Translations under genes and position numbers: made by a program
Notes under the pieces: generated by a model
The model's database searches: none
Told to the model about the DNA's origin: nothing
What the model saw: the letters and a program-made list of their open reading frames with translations, nothing else
Shown: positions 1-5,920 of the stretch, piece by piece
Layout: every line of letters starts with the position of its first letter
Position numbering within the stretch: position 1 is the first letter of the stretch
DNA from: JBHIBA01 sp046758845
GTDB taxonomy: Bacteria > UBA8248 > JACPRG01 > G963555815
Length of the DNA: 6,408 nucleotides
Direction: 5' to 3'
Assembly: GCA_046758845.1 (NCBI GenBank)
Contig: JBHIBA010000273.1
Location: 1 to 6,408 of the forward strand

Positions 1-1850
1 TTCCGCGCGGCGAGGTCTTGGGCGACGAAGTCCAGGTCCAGGTCGCGGAGCTTCTCTTCCGTGGGGACGCCCTCGGCGTCCCAGCCCCGGAGGGCGTAAT
101 ACTCATCCAGCATGGCCGAGAGCTCCTCGGGCGGGCAGTGCATCCCTTTGTGGGGCCCATCGGGGATGGGGACGTGCTGGACCCGGTGGGGAAGCGTGTC
201 GTCCTTCCGGCGGATGCCTTCCCGGACGTTTAGGGCCCGCTCCAGGTTGCAGATCCGCTCGCCCGTCTGCTCCAGCTCTTCCACCGTCACGTCCCAGCCC
301 GTCACCAGATTGATCATTCGGGAATAGTTCTCGTTGATCATCCCGCCGTAGCCCCGCTCGCTGGTGAACCGGCATTGCGTGAGGGAATCATCCAGGGCGG
401 TGAAGTTCTGCGTGCGGACGGCGAAGAGCGGCTTTCCATCCACCGAGCGGTTGTCGAAGTCCGCGGCGTACTGGAGGGTGGGACGGGCGTCGTGGTGGCT
501 CCCGCCGCGGGTTCCGGTGGCGTACCCGATACTCATGCCCTTGAGCGCCCGGGCAGAGTGCGCCGGGAGCTCCAGACCCTTGGCGATGTAGAGGAGCTCC
601 TGCGTATCTTCTCCCCACCGTTGGGACAGATGCCAGGACCCTTCGGCCAGGAGGTCGCCGAACCCACGTCGGTAGCCCGTATCCTCCACGAGCCGGAGCA
701 TCGCGCGGTAATCGCCCCATTTCAGGGGAAAGCCGACGTCGCTTTCCTTGAGCAACCCTCTCGCGAAGCACTCGAAGGCGAAGGAGAGCGTGACGCCGAG
801 GGAAATCGTGTCCATCCCCAGTTCATCCGCGAGGAGGTTGGCCTTGAGGAGAGCGCCCGGATTTCGGTGGTCCAGCATCGTTCCCAACGCGAAGATGGTC
901 TCGTATTCAGGCATCTTCCAGTTGGTTCCGGCGAACTCTCCCTCTGATATGCAATAATTCTTGCCGCAGGCGACGGGACACTTGAAGCACGTGGTGTCCT
1001 TTTCCCAGATCTCCTCCTTCATCTGCTCTCCGCTGATGGGGAGACAGTTCTCAAAAGTCTCCGTTTGGAGGTTCCGGGTCCCCAGGGCGCCCAGCTCGTT
1101 GATCATGCGGACCAGGACGGGCGTCCCGTACGTGTTCAGGGCCTTTGTCCCGGTCCGGACGTTGTCAGCCGAGCCGCTGGTAAACTCCTTCAGCCCCTTG
1201 GGGTCGGCGACCTCGGTCTTGCGGCGCCCCTGGACGGCGATGGCCTTGAGGTTCTTCGACCCCATCACGGCGCCCATGCCGCCGCGGCCCGAGATCCCGT
1301 CTCGGCTCTTCCGCCAGGTGTGGGCCATGGCCGCATACCGAACAAGGTTCTCCCCGGCCGGCCCGATGGCAATGACGTCCGCCTTCCCGCCTTCGCGTTC
1401 GCAGACAAGGTCGCACGTCTCGCGGATCCACTTCCCCCAGAGGTCCTCGGCGGACTTGATGTGGACCCCCTGGTCAGTGATGGACAGATAGACCGGCCTC
1501 TCCGCCCGCCCCGTGATGACAAAGGCGTCATAGCCCGCCCGCTTGAGGCTGGAAGGCCAGGAGCCGCCGAAGGTGGAATCAAAAAACAGCCCGTTCAGCG
1601 GGGACTTGGTCGCGACGCAGGCCCGGCTGGCGCTGGGGATGGCCGTATCGGTGAGGGGGCCGACGGCGTAGGCGATGGCATTCTCCGGGCCGAGGGGGTC
1701 CGTAGCAGGGCCAATCAGGCCGTACAGGACCCGGGCGCAAAACCCGTTGCCCCCGATGAACCGGCGGGCGAAGTGCTTGTCCACCGACTCCTCACGCATA
1801 TCGCCCGTCGCCAAATCAACGTATAGGATTTTTCCCGCGTAACCGTGCAT
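1..1850 (-). CDS. aor: Aldehyde:ferredoxin oxidoreductase (tungstopterin AOR family), 3' end cut by window edge
   Basis: The frame runs 616 codons leftward from ATG at 1850 with no stop before the window edge. Family members are usually about 600-620 residues, so only a short tail should be missing. These enzymes oxidise aldehydes to carboxylic acids, or run in reverse, with a tungsten bis-pterin cofactor and one [4Fe-4S] cluster, passing electrons to ferredoxin in the cytoplasm. Visible hallmarks: an N-terminal GKILYVDLATG segment; the pterin-binding motif GRGGMGAVMGSKN at residues 188-200; cluster ligands C288, C291 and C295 (CFKCPVAC); and a fourth cysteine C493 in DDSLTQCRF. The C288/C291/C295 spacing matches archaeal AOR as I remember it. 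The order is AFOR_N (about 1-205), then AFOR_C. GGGAG (1861-1865) lies 10 nt before the ATG. The gene is co-directional with the FAH/permease block but separated from it by the islet. No ferredoxin or electron-transfer subunit is visible. A BamB-like reductase, from the same superfamily, cannot be fully excluded; the aldehyde substrate is unknown. Confidence 0.95.
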   Translation of the reverse strand, partial: MHGYAGKILYVDLATGDMREESVDKHFARRFIGGNGFCARVLYGLIGPATDPLGPENAIAYAVGPLTDTAIPSASRACVATKSPLNGLFFDSTFGGSWPSSLKRAGYDAFVITGRAERPVYLSITDQGVHIKSAEDLWGKWIRETCDLVCEREGGKADVIAIGPAGENLVRYAAMAHTWRKSRDGISGRGGMGAVMGSKNLKAIAVQGRRKTEVADPKGLKEFTSGSADNVRTGTKALNTYGTPVLVRMINELGALGTRNLQTETFENCLPISGEQMKEEIWEKDTTCFKCPVACGKNYCISEGEFAGTNWKMPEYETIFALGTMLDHRNPGALLKANLLADELGMDTISLGVTLSFAFECFARGLLKESDVGFPLKWGDYRAMLRLVEDTGYRRGFGDLLAEGSWHLSQRWGEDTQELLYIAKGLELPAHSARALKGMSIGYATGTRGGSHHDARPTLQYAADFDNRSVDGKPLFAVRTQNFTALDDSLTQCRFTSERGYGGMINENYSRMINLVTGWDVTVEELEQTGERICNLERALNVREGIRRKDDTLPHRVQHVPIPDGPHKGMHCPPEELSAMLDEYYALRGWDAEGVPTEEKLRDLDLDFVAQDLAAR

Positions 1851-1896
1851 CGAGTGAGTTCTCCCGCCACATCCCGTATTCGTCTCTCTTACCGCT

Positions 1897-1905
1897 ATTT
1901 TAACA
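1897..1905 (-). promoter_or_regulatory. Candidate extended -10 promoter for the AOR gene
   Basis: Read on the minus strand this is TGT followed by TAAAAT, a 5-of-6 match to the -10 consensus with the TG extension. It lies about 47 nt before the AOR ATG, leaving a leader of about 40 nt. The -35 position 17 bp further upstream (minus-strand TTAGGG, 1920-1925) is poor, as extended -10 promoters tolerate. This is a prediction from sequence only. Confidence 0.4.
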
Positions 1906-1940
1906 GAACTCCCTGGAATCCCTAAGACGCCCGGAGGCAT

Positions 1941-1959
1941 CGGTGGTACACCGTTTTTT
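1941..1959 (+). terminator. Rho-independent terminator-like hairpin reading rightward
   Basis: CGGTG (1941-1945), a GTA loop and CACCG (1949-1953) make a perfect 5-bp stem with a 3-nt loop, followed directly by six T (1954-1959). In this orientation it would stop plus-strand transcripts coming from antisense of the AOR gene, before they reach the toxin-antitoxin pair. No plus-strand gene lies upstream in the window. It could be an insulator or the last trace of a lost gene. On the minus strand no T tract follows the stem, so it is not a terminator for leftward transcripts. The short stem limits confidence. Confidence 0.45.
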
Positions 1960-2363
1960 GTGTAAAAGCGGGGTCCGGGCGAAAAGAGAGGGTGTGCTCT
2001 TCCTGGGAAGGTTCAATCCATTTCGTTGGGGAGCAAACCCATGCAGCAATACCTGCCCATTTGGGGACAAGGACTTGGGCCGGGCATCCCCTCTGCGAAA
2101 GATTGAATAGGGACTTTTCGGTTCAAGAGCCTCATTGTGAATTTCATTGATTTCCCTTCTTGCAATGGGAGTCAGTGAACACCTGCGGCTGCTTTCATTT
2201 GACACATCGGTGCTATGTTAGAAAATTGATGGGCGAGGGAGCGGGGGTGGTCCAGGTGGCGGCTTGTTGTCGCCTGTATTTGATATAACTGGAGAGGGGC
2301 TTTGAGCTCCTCAACCTTATGATGGGCCATCGGAGAACAAACCCGTAAAGGGCGGGGCCGAAG

Positions 2364-2654
2364 ATGAACATCCAGAAGCTTCTGAAGGAAAGGCGAACTG
2401 AGATCTTCGGAGTCGCAGCGCGTCACGGCGCGCGGAACGTGCGTGTCTTCGGCTCGGCCGCTCGCGGGGAGGCGGATGAGAGAAGCGATATCGATTTTCT
2501 CGTCGAGATGGAGCCAGGGCGCAATCTCCTGGACCTGGGCGGGCTGCTCATGGACCTGCGAGAATTGCTCGGCCGTGAGGTGGACGTGATCACGGAGCGC
2601 GGTCTGAAGGCCCGCATTCGAGACCGGATCGTGCGGGAGGCCGTCCCTTTATGA
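2364..2654 (+). CDS. mntA: MntA-type minimal nucleotidyltransferase (antitoxin of a HepT/MNT pair)
   Basis: This is a 96-residue protein, the normal size for the minimal nucleotidyltransferase (MNT) family. The catalytic signature GSx10DxD is intact: G30-S31, then D42 and D44 in SDIDF. A third candidate metal-binding aspartate, D74, lies in EVDVIT. In studied pairs MntA is an antitoxin that transfers AMP to a tyrosine in the HepT RNase and silences it. The TGA stop overlaps the ATG of the hepT frame in an ATGA arrangement (2651-2654), indicating translational coupling and a bicistronic unit. The ribosome binding site is weak: AAAGGG at 2347-2352, 11 nt before ATG. The gene runs opposite to the metabolic genes on either side, consistent with an inserted accessory module. 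The family call is secure; activity as an antitoxin is inferred from the neighbouring hepT sequence. Confidence 0.92.
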   Translation: MNIQKLLKERRTEIFGVAARHGARNVRVFGSAARGEADERSDIDFLVEMEPGRNLLDLGGLLMDLRELLGREVDVITERGLKARIRDRIVREAVPL

Positions 2655-2982
2655 GGGCTCCAAGGGAGCGGCTGGAGGATATCCTGGAGGCCATCAACCG
2701 GATTGACGCTACGCTGCGCGGGGACGGAAAGACTTTGAGAAGGATGAACTCATCCAGAACTGGTTCGTTCGACACCTCCAGATCATCGGAGAAGCAGTAC
2801 GCGCGTTGCCGCAAGAGATGCTCGAGCGTGCTCCTGAGGTGCCCTGGTCAAAGATTGTGGGGATGCGCCACATTCTCGTGCACGATTACTTCGCCATCGA
2901 CACAGATCTAGTCTGGAATGTCGTCACAACCGAAATGCCTCGTCTCAAACCCATGATTGAGAAGCTGATGGAAGAGCTTTAG
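2651..2982 (+). pseudogene. hepT: HepT-family RNase toxin, interrupted by a -1 frameshift
   Basis: HepT is a HEPN-fold RNase toxin that partners MntA. The first frame (from ATG 2651) gives a normal HepT start with EDILEAINRID, up to about 2725. From about 2728 the homology continues in another frame, reading KDFEKDELIQNWF and then QIIGEAVRALP, PWSKIVGMRHILVHDYF and a normal end at TAG 2980-2982. One extra G in the GGGG run at 2720-2723 would join the two parts and restore a 110-residue protein of typical length reading RGGRKDFEKDEL. The RX4HXY catalytic motif survives in the second frame (R73, H78, Y80 in restored numbering); the tyrosine is the expected AMP acceptor. As written, the first frame runs on as an 86-codon product without the catalytic motif. 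A sequencing or assembly error at the homopolymer is as plausible as a real inactivating mutation. Confidence 0.85.
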
Positions 2983-3018
2983 TGAATGGAATGCGGGACA
3001 GAAAAAATATCGGAGATC

Positions 3019-3028
3019 GTTGCGCAAC
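3019..3028. repeat. 10-bp perfect palindrome, possible operator
   Basis: GTTGCGCAAC is a perfect inverted repeat with no loop. It lies between the hepT stop and the uncharacterised gene, about 55 nt upstream of that gene's TTG start and just before a -10-like TAGAAT at 3054-3059. A dimeric regulator could bind here, but a 10-bp palindrome in about 6 kb can also arise by chance. Confidence 0.2.
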
Positions 3029-3068
3029 TCAAGGCCTGATCCTGGTTTTCGAATAGAATAGCTTTACA

Positions 3069-3074
3069 GGGGAG
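3069..3074 (+). promoter_or_regulatory. Shine-Dalgarno site that fixes a TTG start
   Basis: GGGGAG lies 8 nt before TTG at 3083. It supports the TTG as the true start, since the next in-frame ATG (3125) would remove the conserved-looking N-terminal helix and has no comparable site. Confidence 0.6.
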
Positions 3075-3082
3075 AACTCAGT

Positions 3083-3466
3083 TTGAATCTAGAGGAATTT
3101 GTCGCCGAATCTCTCACTCAAATTATGAAGGGCGTGAAAAAAGCCCAAGAAGAGTTGGGTGAGCTGGGGGAGATCAACCCAAGAATCAGAACAGGCTCTT
3201 TGCAAAACGCAAAGTTGCTTACGAAAATGCACCCTGATGATTTCGTGCAGTTGGTAGATTTTGATGTGGCGGTCACAGCCTCGGAGGGAACGAGAGGAGA
3301 ATTAGGAGGCGGAATCAAAGTGTTCAGTGGTATCCTGGATGTTGGGGGAAAGGCCGGGGAAACCACATCGAAGGAGGACGTGTCAGTCAGCCGAATTAAG
3401 TTTTGCGTTCCCTTGGTGTTGCCCCGTATCCGGTTCAGAAAAGAGAATAACGGTGAGCAGGGATAA
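3083..3466 (+). CDS. Uncharacterised 127-residue protein, TTG start
   Basis: I do not recognise a named domain. The layout is an amphipathic N-terminal helix (NLEEFVAESLTQIMKGVKKA, residues 2-21), a short linker with EINPRI, a beta-like segment QLVDFDVAVTASEG, a glycine-rich stretch (ELGGGIKVFSGILDVGG), and a final strand VSRIKFCVPLVLP before a charged tail. From memory, this combination of a helix, a VDFDVAVT strand and a SRIxFxVPLxLP strand recurs in small hypothetical proteins of scattered bacteria, often in accessory regions; I can offer no function. There is no signal peptide or membrane segment, so it is probably cytoplasmic. It follows the hepT relic by 100 nt in the same direction and may have its own promoter (TAGAAT at 3054-3059, poor -35). 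Its codons are visibly less G+C-rich than those of the AOR and FAH genes, suggesting separate origin. Confidence 0.75.
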   Translation: MNLEEFVAESLTQIMKGVKKAQEELGELGEINPRIRTGSLQNAKLLTKMHPDDFVQLVDFDVAVTASEGTRGELGGGIKVFSGILDVGGKAGETTSKEDVSVSRIKFCVPLVLPRIRFRKENNGEQG

Positions 3467-3604
3467 CGCCCGTTTTGGTAGTAATTTCGTGCTCCGACAC
3501 CTTCTAGCCAACTCAAAGGCAAGAATCCGCCCTCCAATGGGTGATCTGTGAAGTGTGTGCCGGACCTCCGACAGCAAGGTTTCCGATGGGCTGCGCAGAG
3601 TGGA

Positions 3605-3806
3605 AATCGGTCGGGTCTTCTCGGCAACGCCTGTTGTCTCTGTCTTGTCTGCCTGAGTCTTCAAGTCGTAGCTGTCTAGAACCTCGCCTGCCCGTCTAAG
3701 ATCCTTCTCTCCGCTGACGTTGTAACCATCGAACACACTTTGGCCTTAATAATCTGAGATGGCTATGGTCATCCGCACAAGAACGCCCATGCGGACCCGA
3801 TTTGTG
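3605..3806 (-). pseudogene. Decayed C-terminal fragment of a tyrosine recombinase (phage-type integrase)
   Basis: The clearest part reads QSVFDGYNVSGEKDLRRAGE, then VLDSY, from 3742 downward. This is the family's end segment around the nucleophile tyrosine (TAC at 3722-3724), usually SVFDRYNIVSExDLRxA. Directly upstream in the same frame, GVLVRMTIAISDY-stop-GQSVF aligns with the usual GVPERVAMxISGHKTRSVF. The differences are P to L, V to M, A to T, M to I, G to D, the box His to Tyr, K to stop (TAA at 3746-3748) and R to Q. Several are explained by single transitions, the pattern of a decaying gene. The arginine boxes and everything further N-terminal are absent, because the similarity ends where the FAH-family gene A begins. 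The frame stays open down to a stop at 3383-3385, but similarity fades after about 3650, so the left boundary is arbitrary. The alignment is to a remembered family pattern. No other gene is seen in 3467-3604. Confidence 0.6.
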
Positions 3807-4847
3807 CTAATGGCCTACCGGGTTTTCGAGGACGCCAATCTTTTCAACTTCGCAACGGATGATGTCGCCGGCTTGGAGGTAGCGGCCCCGCAGGACGCCG
3901 TCCTTGCGCTCGTAGGGGTCCGCGCCCAATTCGGTGTCCGATCCCAGGGCGGGACCGCCAGGCGTCCCGCTTGCGATGAGCATACCCGGCTGAAGGGTCA
4001 GGAAGGTCGAATAGTAAGCAACCAGCTCGGGAACGTTCCAAAGAAGGTTTCGCGTGTTGTTGTTCTGCCGAAGCTCGCCGCTGACGGTCGTCTTGAGAGC
4101 CAGATTTGACGGATCGGGGATCTCATCCTTGGAGACGATCCACGGTCCTACAGGACCGCCGCTATCGTAGTTCTTTCCTTCGCCGAAGCGAGTTTGAAAT
4201 CCGCCTTTGCCTGTCTCCGTTTCCACAAAAGGGTTCTTCCCCCCCCAGGGGATGATCTGCCGGTCCCGGGCCGAGATGTCGTTGAAGATGGTATAGCCGA
4301 AGATGTAATCGTAGATCCGGTCCCGGGGGATGCGCTTTCCCGCTTTGCCGATCACGATGCCCAGCTCAACCTCGTAGTCGTACTTCCGACTCAACCGCTC
4401 GTCGGCCCCAACGGTTTCTCCAGGTCCCACGACGGTGTGTGCGGCCTTCAGGAAGAATTCCACATGGTCCGGCTTCTGGCGCCGGGTTTCATCCAGGTGA
4501 TCATCGAAGTTGGCCCCGCCGCAAATGATGATCTTGGGCCGCAAAGGGGCCTTCAGCTTGACCGAGGAGAGAAGAGGCGCTTCGAAATCTCCGTTCTCGA
4601 GCCCCTTTTCCGCCCACTCCAACCCCCGGCGGGCCGCATCCCACGCCTCTTCGCCTCCTTCGATGAAGCGGACCATGTCCTGCGGAATCCGGACGGCGGC
4701 GACCGGCCAGGCCATGGGGTCTGTCTCCACGCGGAAAAGGCGCCCCGCGTAAGCCGCTTGCAGGTTGACGACTCGTGTTCTCTCGCCGTCCCCTAAAAGG
4801 CCCCCGATTACCTGTTGACCCCGCTCGACGTAGGCGACCAGTCGCAT
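3807..4847 (-). CDS. FAH-family hydrolase/isomerase A, catalytic residues intact
   Basis: This 346-residue protein belongs to the fumarylacetoacetate hydrolase superfamily, whose members cleave C-C bonds of beta-diketo acids, or isomerise or decarboxylate related dienoates, with a divalent metal. The N-terminal cap is about residues 1-95 and the catalytic fold about 100-345. Visible features: ICGGANFDDHLDE with H117 and E120 as the probable catalytic dyad; metal ligands E159 and E161 in YDYEVELGIVIG; D190 in FNDISARDRQ; the substrate-loop segment LIASGTPGGPALG; and the family ending GVLENPV. It starts 3 nt after the stop of FAH-family gene B. Its AAGGG ribosome site lies inside the end of that gene, so translation is probably coupled. 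The last codons (GH, stop) meet the integrase relic, so the extreme C-terminus may have been altered by an insertion. The substrate is not deducible; neighbours suggest catabolism of an imported organic or aromatic acid. Confidence 0.93.
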   Translation of the reverse strand: MRLVAYVERGQQVIGGLLGDGERTRVVNLQAAYAGRLFRVETDPMAWPVAAVRIPQDMVRFIEGGEEAWDAARRGLEWAEKGLENGDFEAPLLSSVKLKAPLRPKIIICGGANFDDHLDETRRQKPDHVEFFLKAAHTVVGPGETVGADERLSRKYDYEVELGIVIGKAGKRIPRDRIYDYIFGYTIFNDISARDRQIIPWGGKNPFVETETGKGGFQTRFGEGKNYDSGGPVGPWIVSKDEIPDPSNLALKTTVSGELRQNNNTRNLLWNVPELVAYYSTFLTLQPGMLIASGTPGGPALGSDTELGADPYERKDGVLRGRYLQAGDIIRCEVEKIGVLENPVGH

Positions 4848-4850
4848 CCT

Positions 4851-5837
4851 CTATTCCCTTGTCACGGGGTTTTCCAAGACGCCGATGCCGGTGATCGCGC
4901 TTCGGATTCTGTCATCAGGCGAGAGGACATCGACCGCGTCATTGAGGATGACGGGCAGGCCGTCCGGCGTAGTCCCGAAACGGGCCCCGGCGGGGCTGCC
5001 GCTGGCGATCAGGATTCCCGGTTCGAGGGTAAAGAACGTGGAGAGGTAGCTCACAAATTCGAACACCCCCCTTTGCAAGTCGCCGATGCAATACCGCGCG
5101 CGCTCCGACCCGTTCACCGAGAGGCTGGCCTCCAGGGCGGCGGGGTCGCCCACCTCGTCCTTTGTCACGACCCAAGGTCCGATGGGAGCCGCTGTGTCGA
5201 AGGAGGCTCCTTCTCCGTAGAGATTGTGGAAATGCCAACCCTCCCAGCCCACAGCCAGCTTTTCGGCGTCGTAAACGTCCGTGAAGACGGTGTATCCGAA
5301 AACGATCCCCTCCGCTTCTTCGGGGCTGAGATACCGGCCGGAGCCACCGAGGACGATTCCCAGCTCGGTCTCGCAGAGGAGCTTATCCGCTCCCCCCCGT
5401 TGGTGGAGGACTGTCTCCTGCGGCCCGATCACCGTGTGGGCCGACTTCAGGTAGAACTCGCGGTGCCGCTCCAGGTCCATTCCAGAGCCGGGATCGAGGT
5501 TGGGCCCCGCGCACAGGACGGTCTCCGGGACCAGCGGAGCCAAGAGACGAACCTCTGCGAGGTCGCGCCAGATGGCTCCATTCCGGAGCCCCCTCACGTC
5601 CCCTTTCGAGGATACGTGTTCCAGGCCCTGGCGGGCGGCCTCCCAGGACGGTTCTCCCCCCCGAAGGAAGGTCAACAGGTCCCGGGGGATCCGAACGCGC
5701 GCCACATCCAGCGCCTGGGCGTCGCCGCGGATTTCGTGAAGGTACAGGGCGTAGGACCGCTCCAGGTCTGCCACGCAATGGCCTTCGACGGCTCCCAGCT
5801 TCCATTCTCCGTCAAATTCGAACGCGGCGATCTTCAT
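4851..5837 (-). CDS. FAH-family protein B, catalytic histidine apparently lost
   Basis: This 328-residue paralogue of FAH-family protein A shares the cap (RIPRDLLTFLRGGEPSWEAA, compare RIPQDMVRFIEGGEEAWDAA in A) and the catalytic fold. Metal ligands are retained: E156 and E158 in CETELGIVLG and D187 in FTDVYD. It also has LIASGSPAGARFG and the GVLENPV ending. In contrast to A, the segment after GPN reads LDPGSGMDLERH: it is about 3 residues shorter, and the His-Asp-Glu block that supplies the catalytic dyad is missing. SARDRQ after the metal aspartate is replaced by YDAEKL. It could be a regulatory or structural partner of A, or an enzyme with different chemistry. ATG at 5837 has GGAAAG 9 nt upstream. 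The gene lies between the permease (83 nt upstream) and FAH-family gene A (3 nt downstream), in one probable operon. Confidence 0.92.
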   Translation of the reverse strand: MKIAAFEFDGEWKLGAVEGHCVADLERSYALYLHEIRGDAQALDVARVRIPRDLLTFLRGGEPSWEAARQGLEHVSSKGDVRGLRNGAIWRDLAEVRLLAPLVPETVLCAGPNLDPGSGMDLERHREFYLKSAHTVIGPQETVLHQRGGADKLLCETELGIVLGGSGRYLSPEEAEGIVFGYTVFTDVYDAEKLAVGWEGWHFHNLYGEGASFDTAAPIGPWVVTKDEVGDPAALEASLSVNGSERARYCIGDLQRGVFEFVSYLSTFFTLEPGILIASGSPAGARFGTTPDGLPVILNDAVDVLSPDDRIRSAITGIGVLENPVTRE

Positions 5838-5920
5838 CTCATTGGTCTTTCCGGGATGGAAGGGTCAACCAACTGCCCATGCGACGCCCGCTTGCCGGAA
5901 GTCGGCCCCATTTGCCGCTT

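Larger units (their letters stand above)
1851..2363. other. Spacer without a supported gene (left part of the islet)
   Basis: These 513 bases hold the AOR promoter candidate and the orphan terminator described separately. Two minus-strand open frames (about 1900-2205 and 2172-2426) overlap each other; the second runs into the start of the nucleotidyltransferase gene. Neither shows a recognisable domain or motif, and plus-strand frames are broken by stops. The stretch may be decayed mobile DNA, but I recognise no terminal repeat or transposase segment. Confidence 0.5.

Noticed and set aside
375..1826. Long plus-strand frames across the AOR gene (for example 375-947 and 1065-1826)
   Set aside because: They are antisense shadows of a G+C-rich gene; the minus-strand protein carries all the family motifs.
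2199..2227. TTGACA at 2199-2204 as a promoter for mntA-hepT
   Set aside because: No acceptable -10 hexamer lies 16-18 bp downstream (AAAATT at best). A TATAAC at 2284-2289 lacks a usable -35. The mntA promoter is undetermined.
1900..2426. Two overlapping minus-strand open frames of 101 and 84 codons
   Set aside because: They overlap each other and the mntA start, have no recognisable motif, no good ribosome site and amino-acid make-up of non-coding sequence.
3453..3551. GTG-started 32-codon frame overlapping the end of the 127-residue gene
   Set aside because: It is short, unrecognised, has no good ribosome site and depends only on a start inside the upstream gene.
3772..3807. Hairpin downstream of FAH-family gene A (TCCGCA/TGCGGA) as its terminator
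   Set aside because: The stem is 6 bp with a 12-nt loop and no T tract on the minus strand. It competes with a second pairing (GCACAA/TTGTGC) and lies within the integrase relic.
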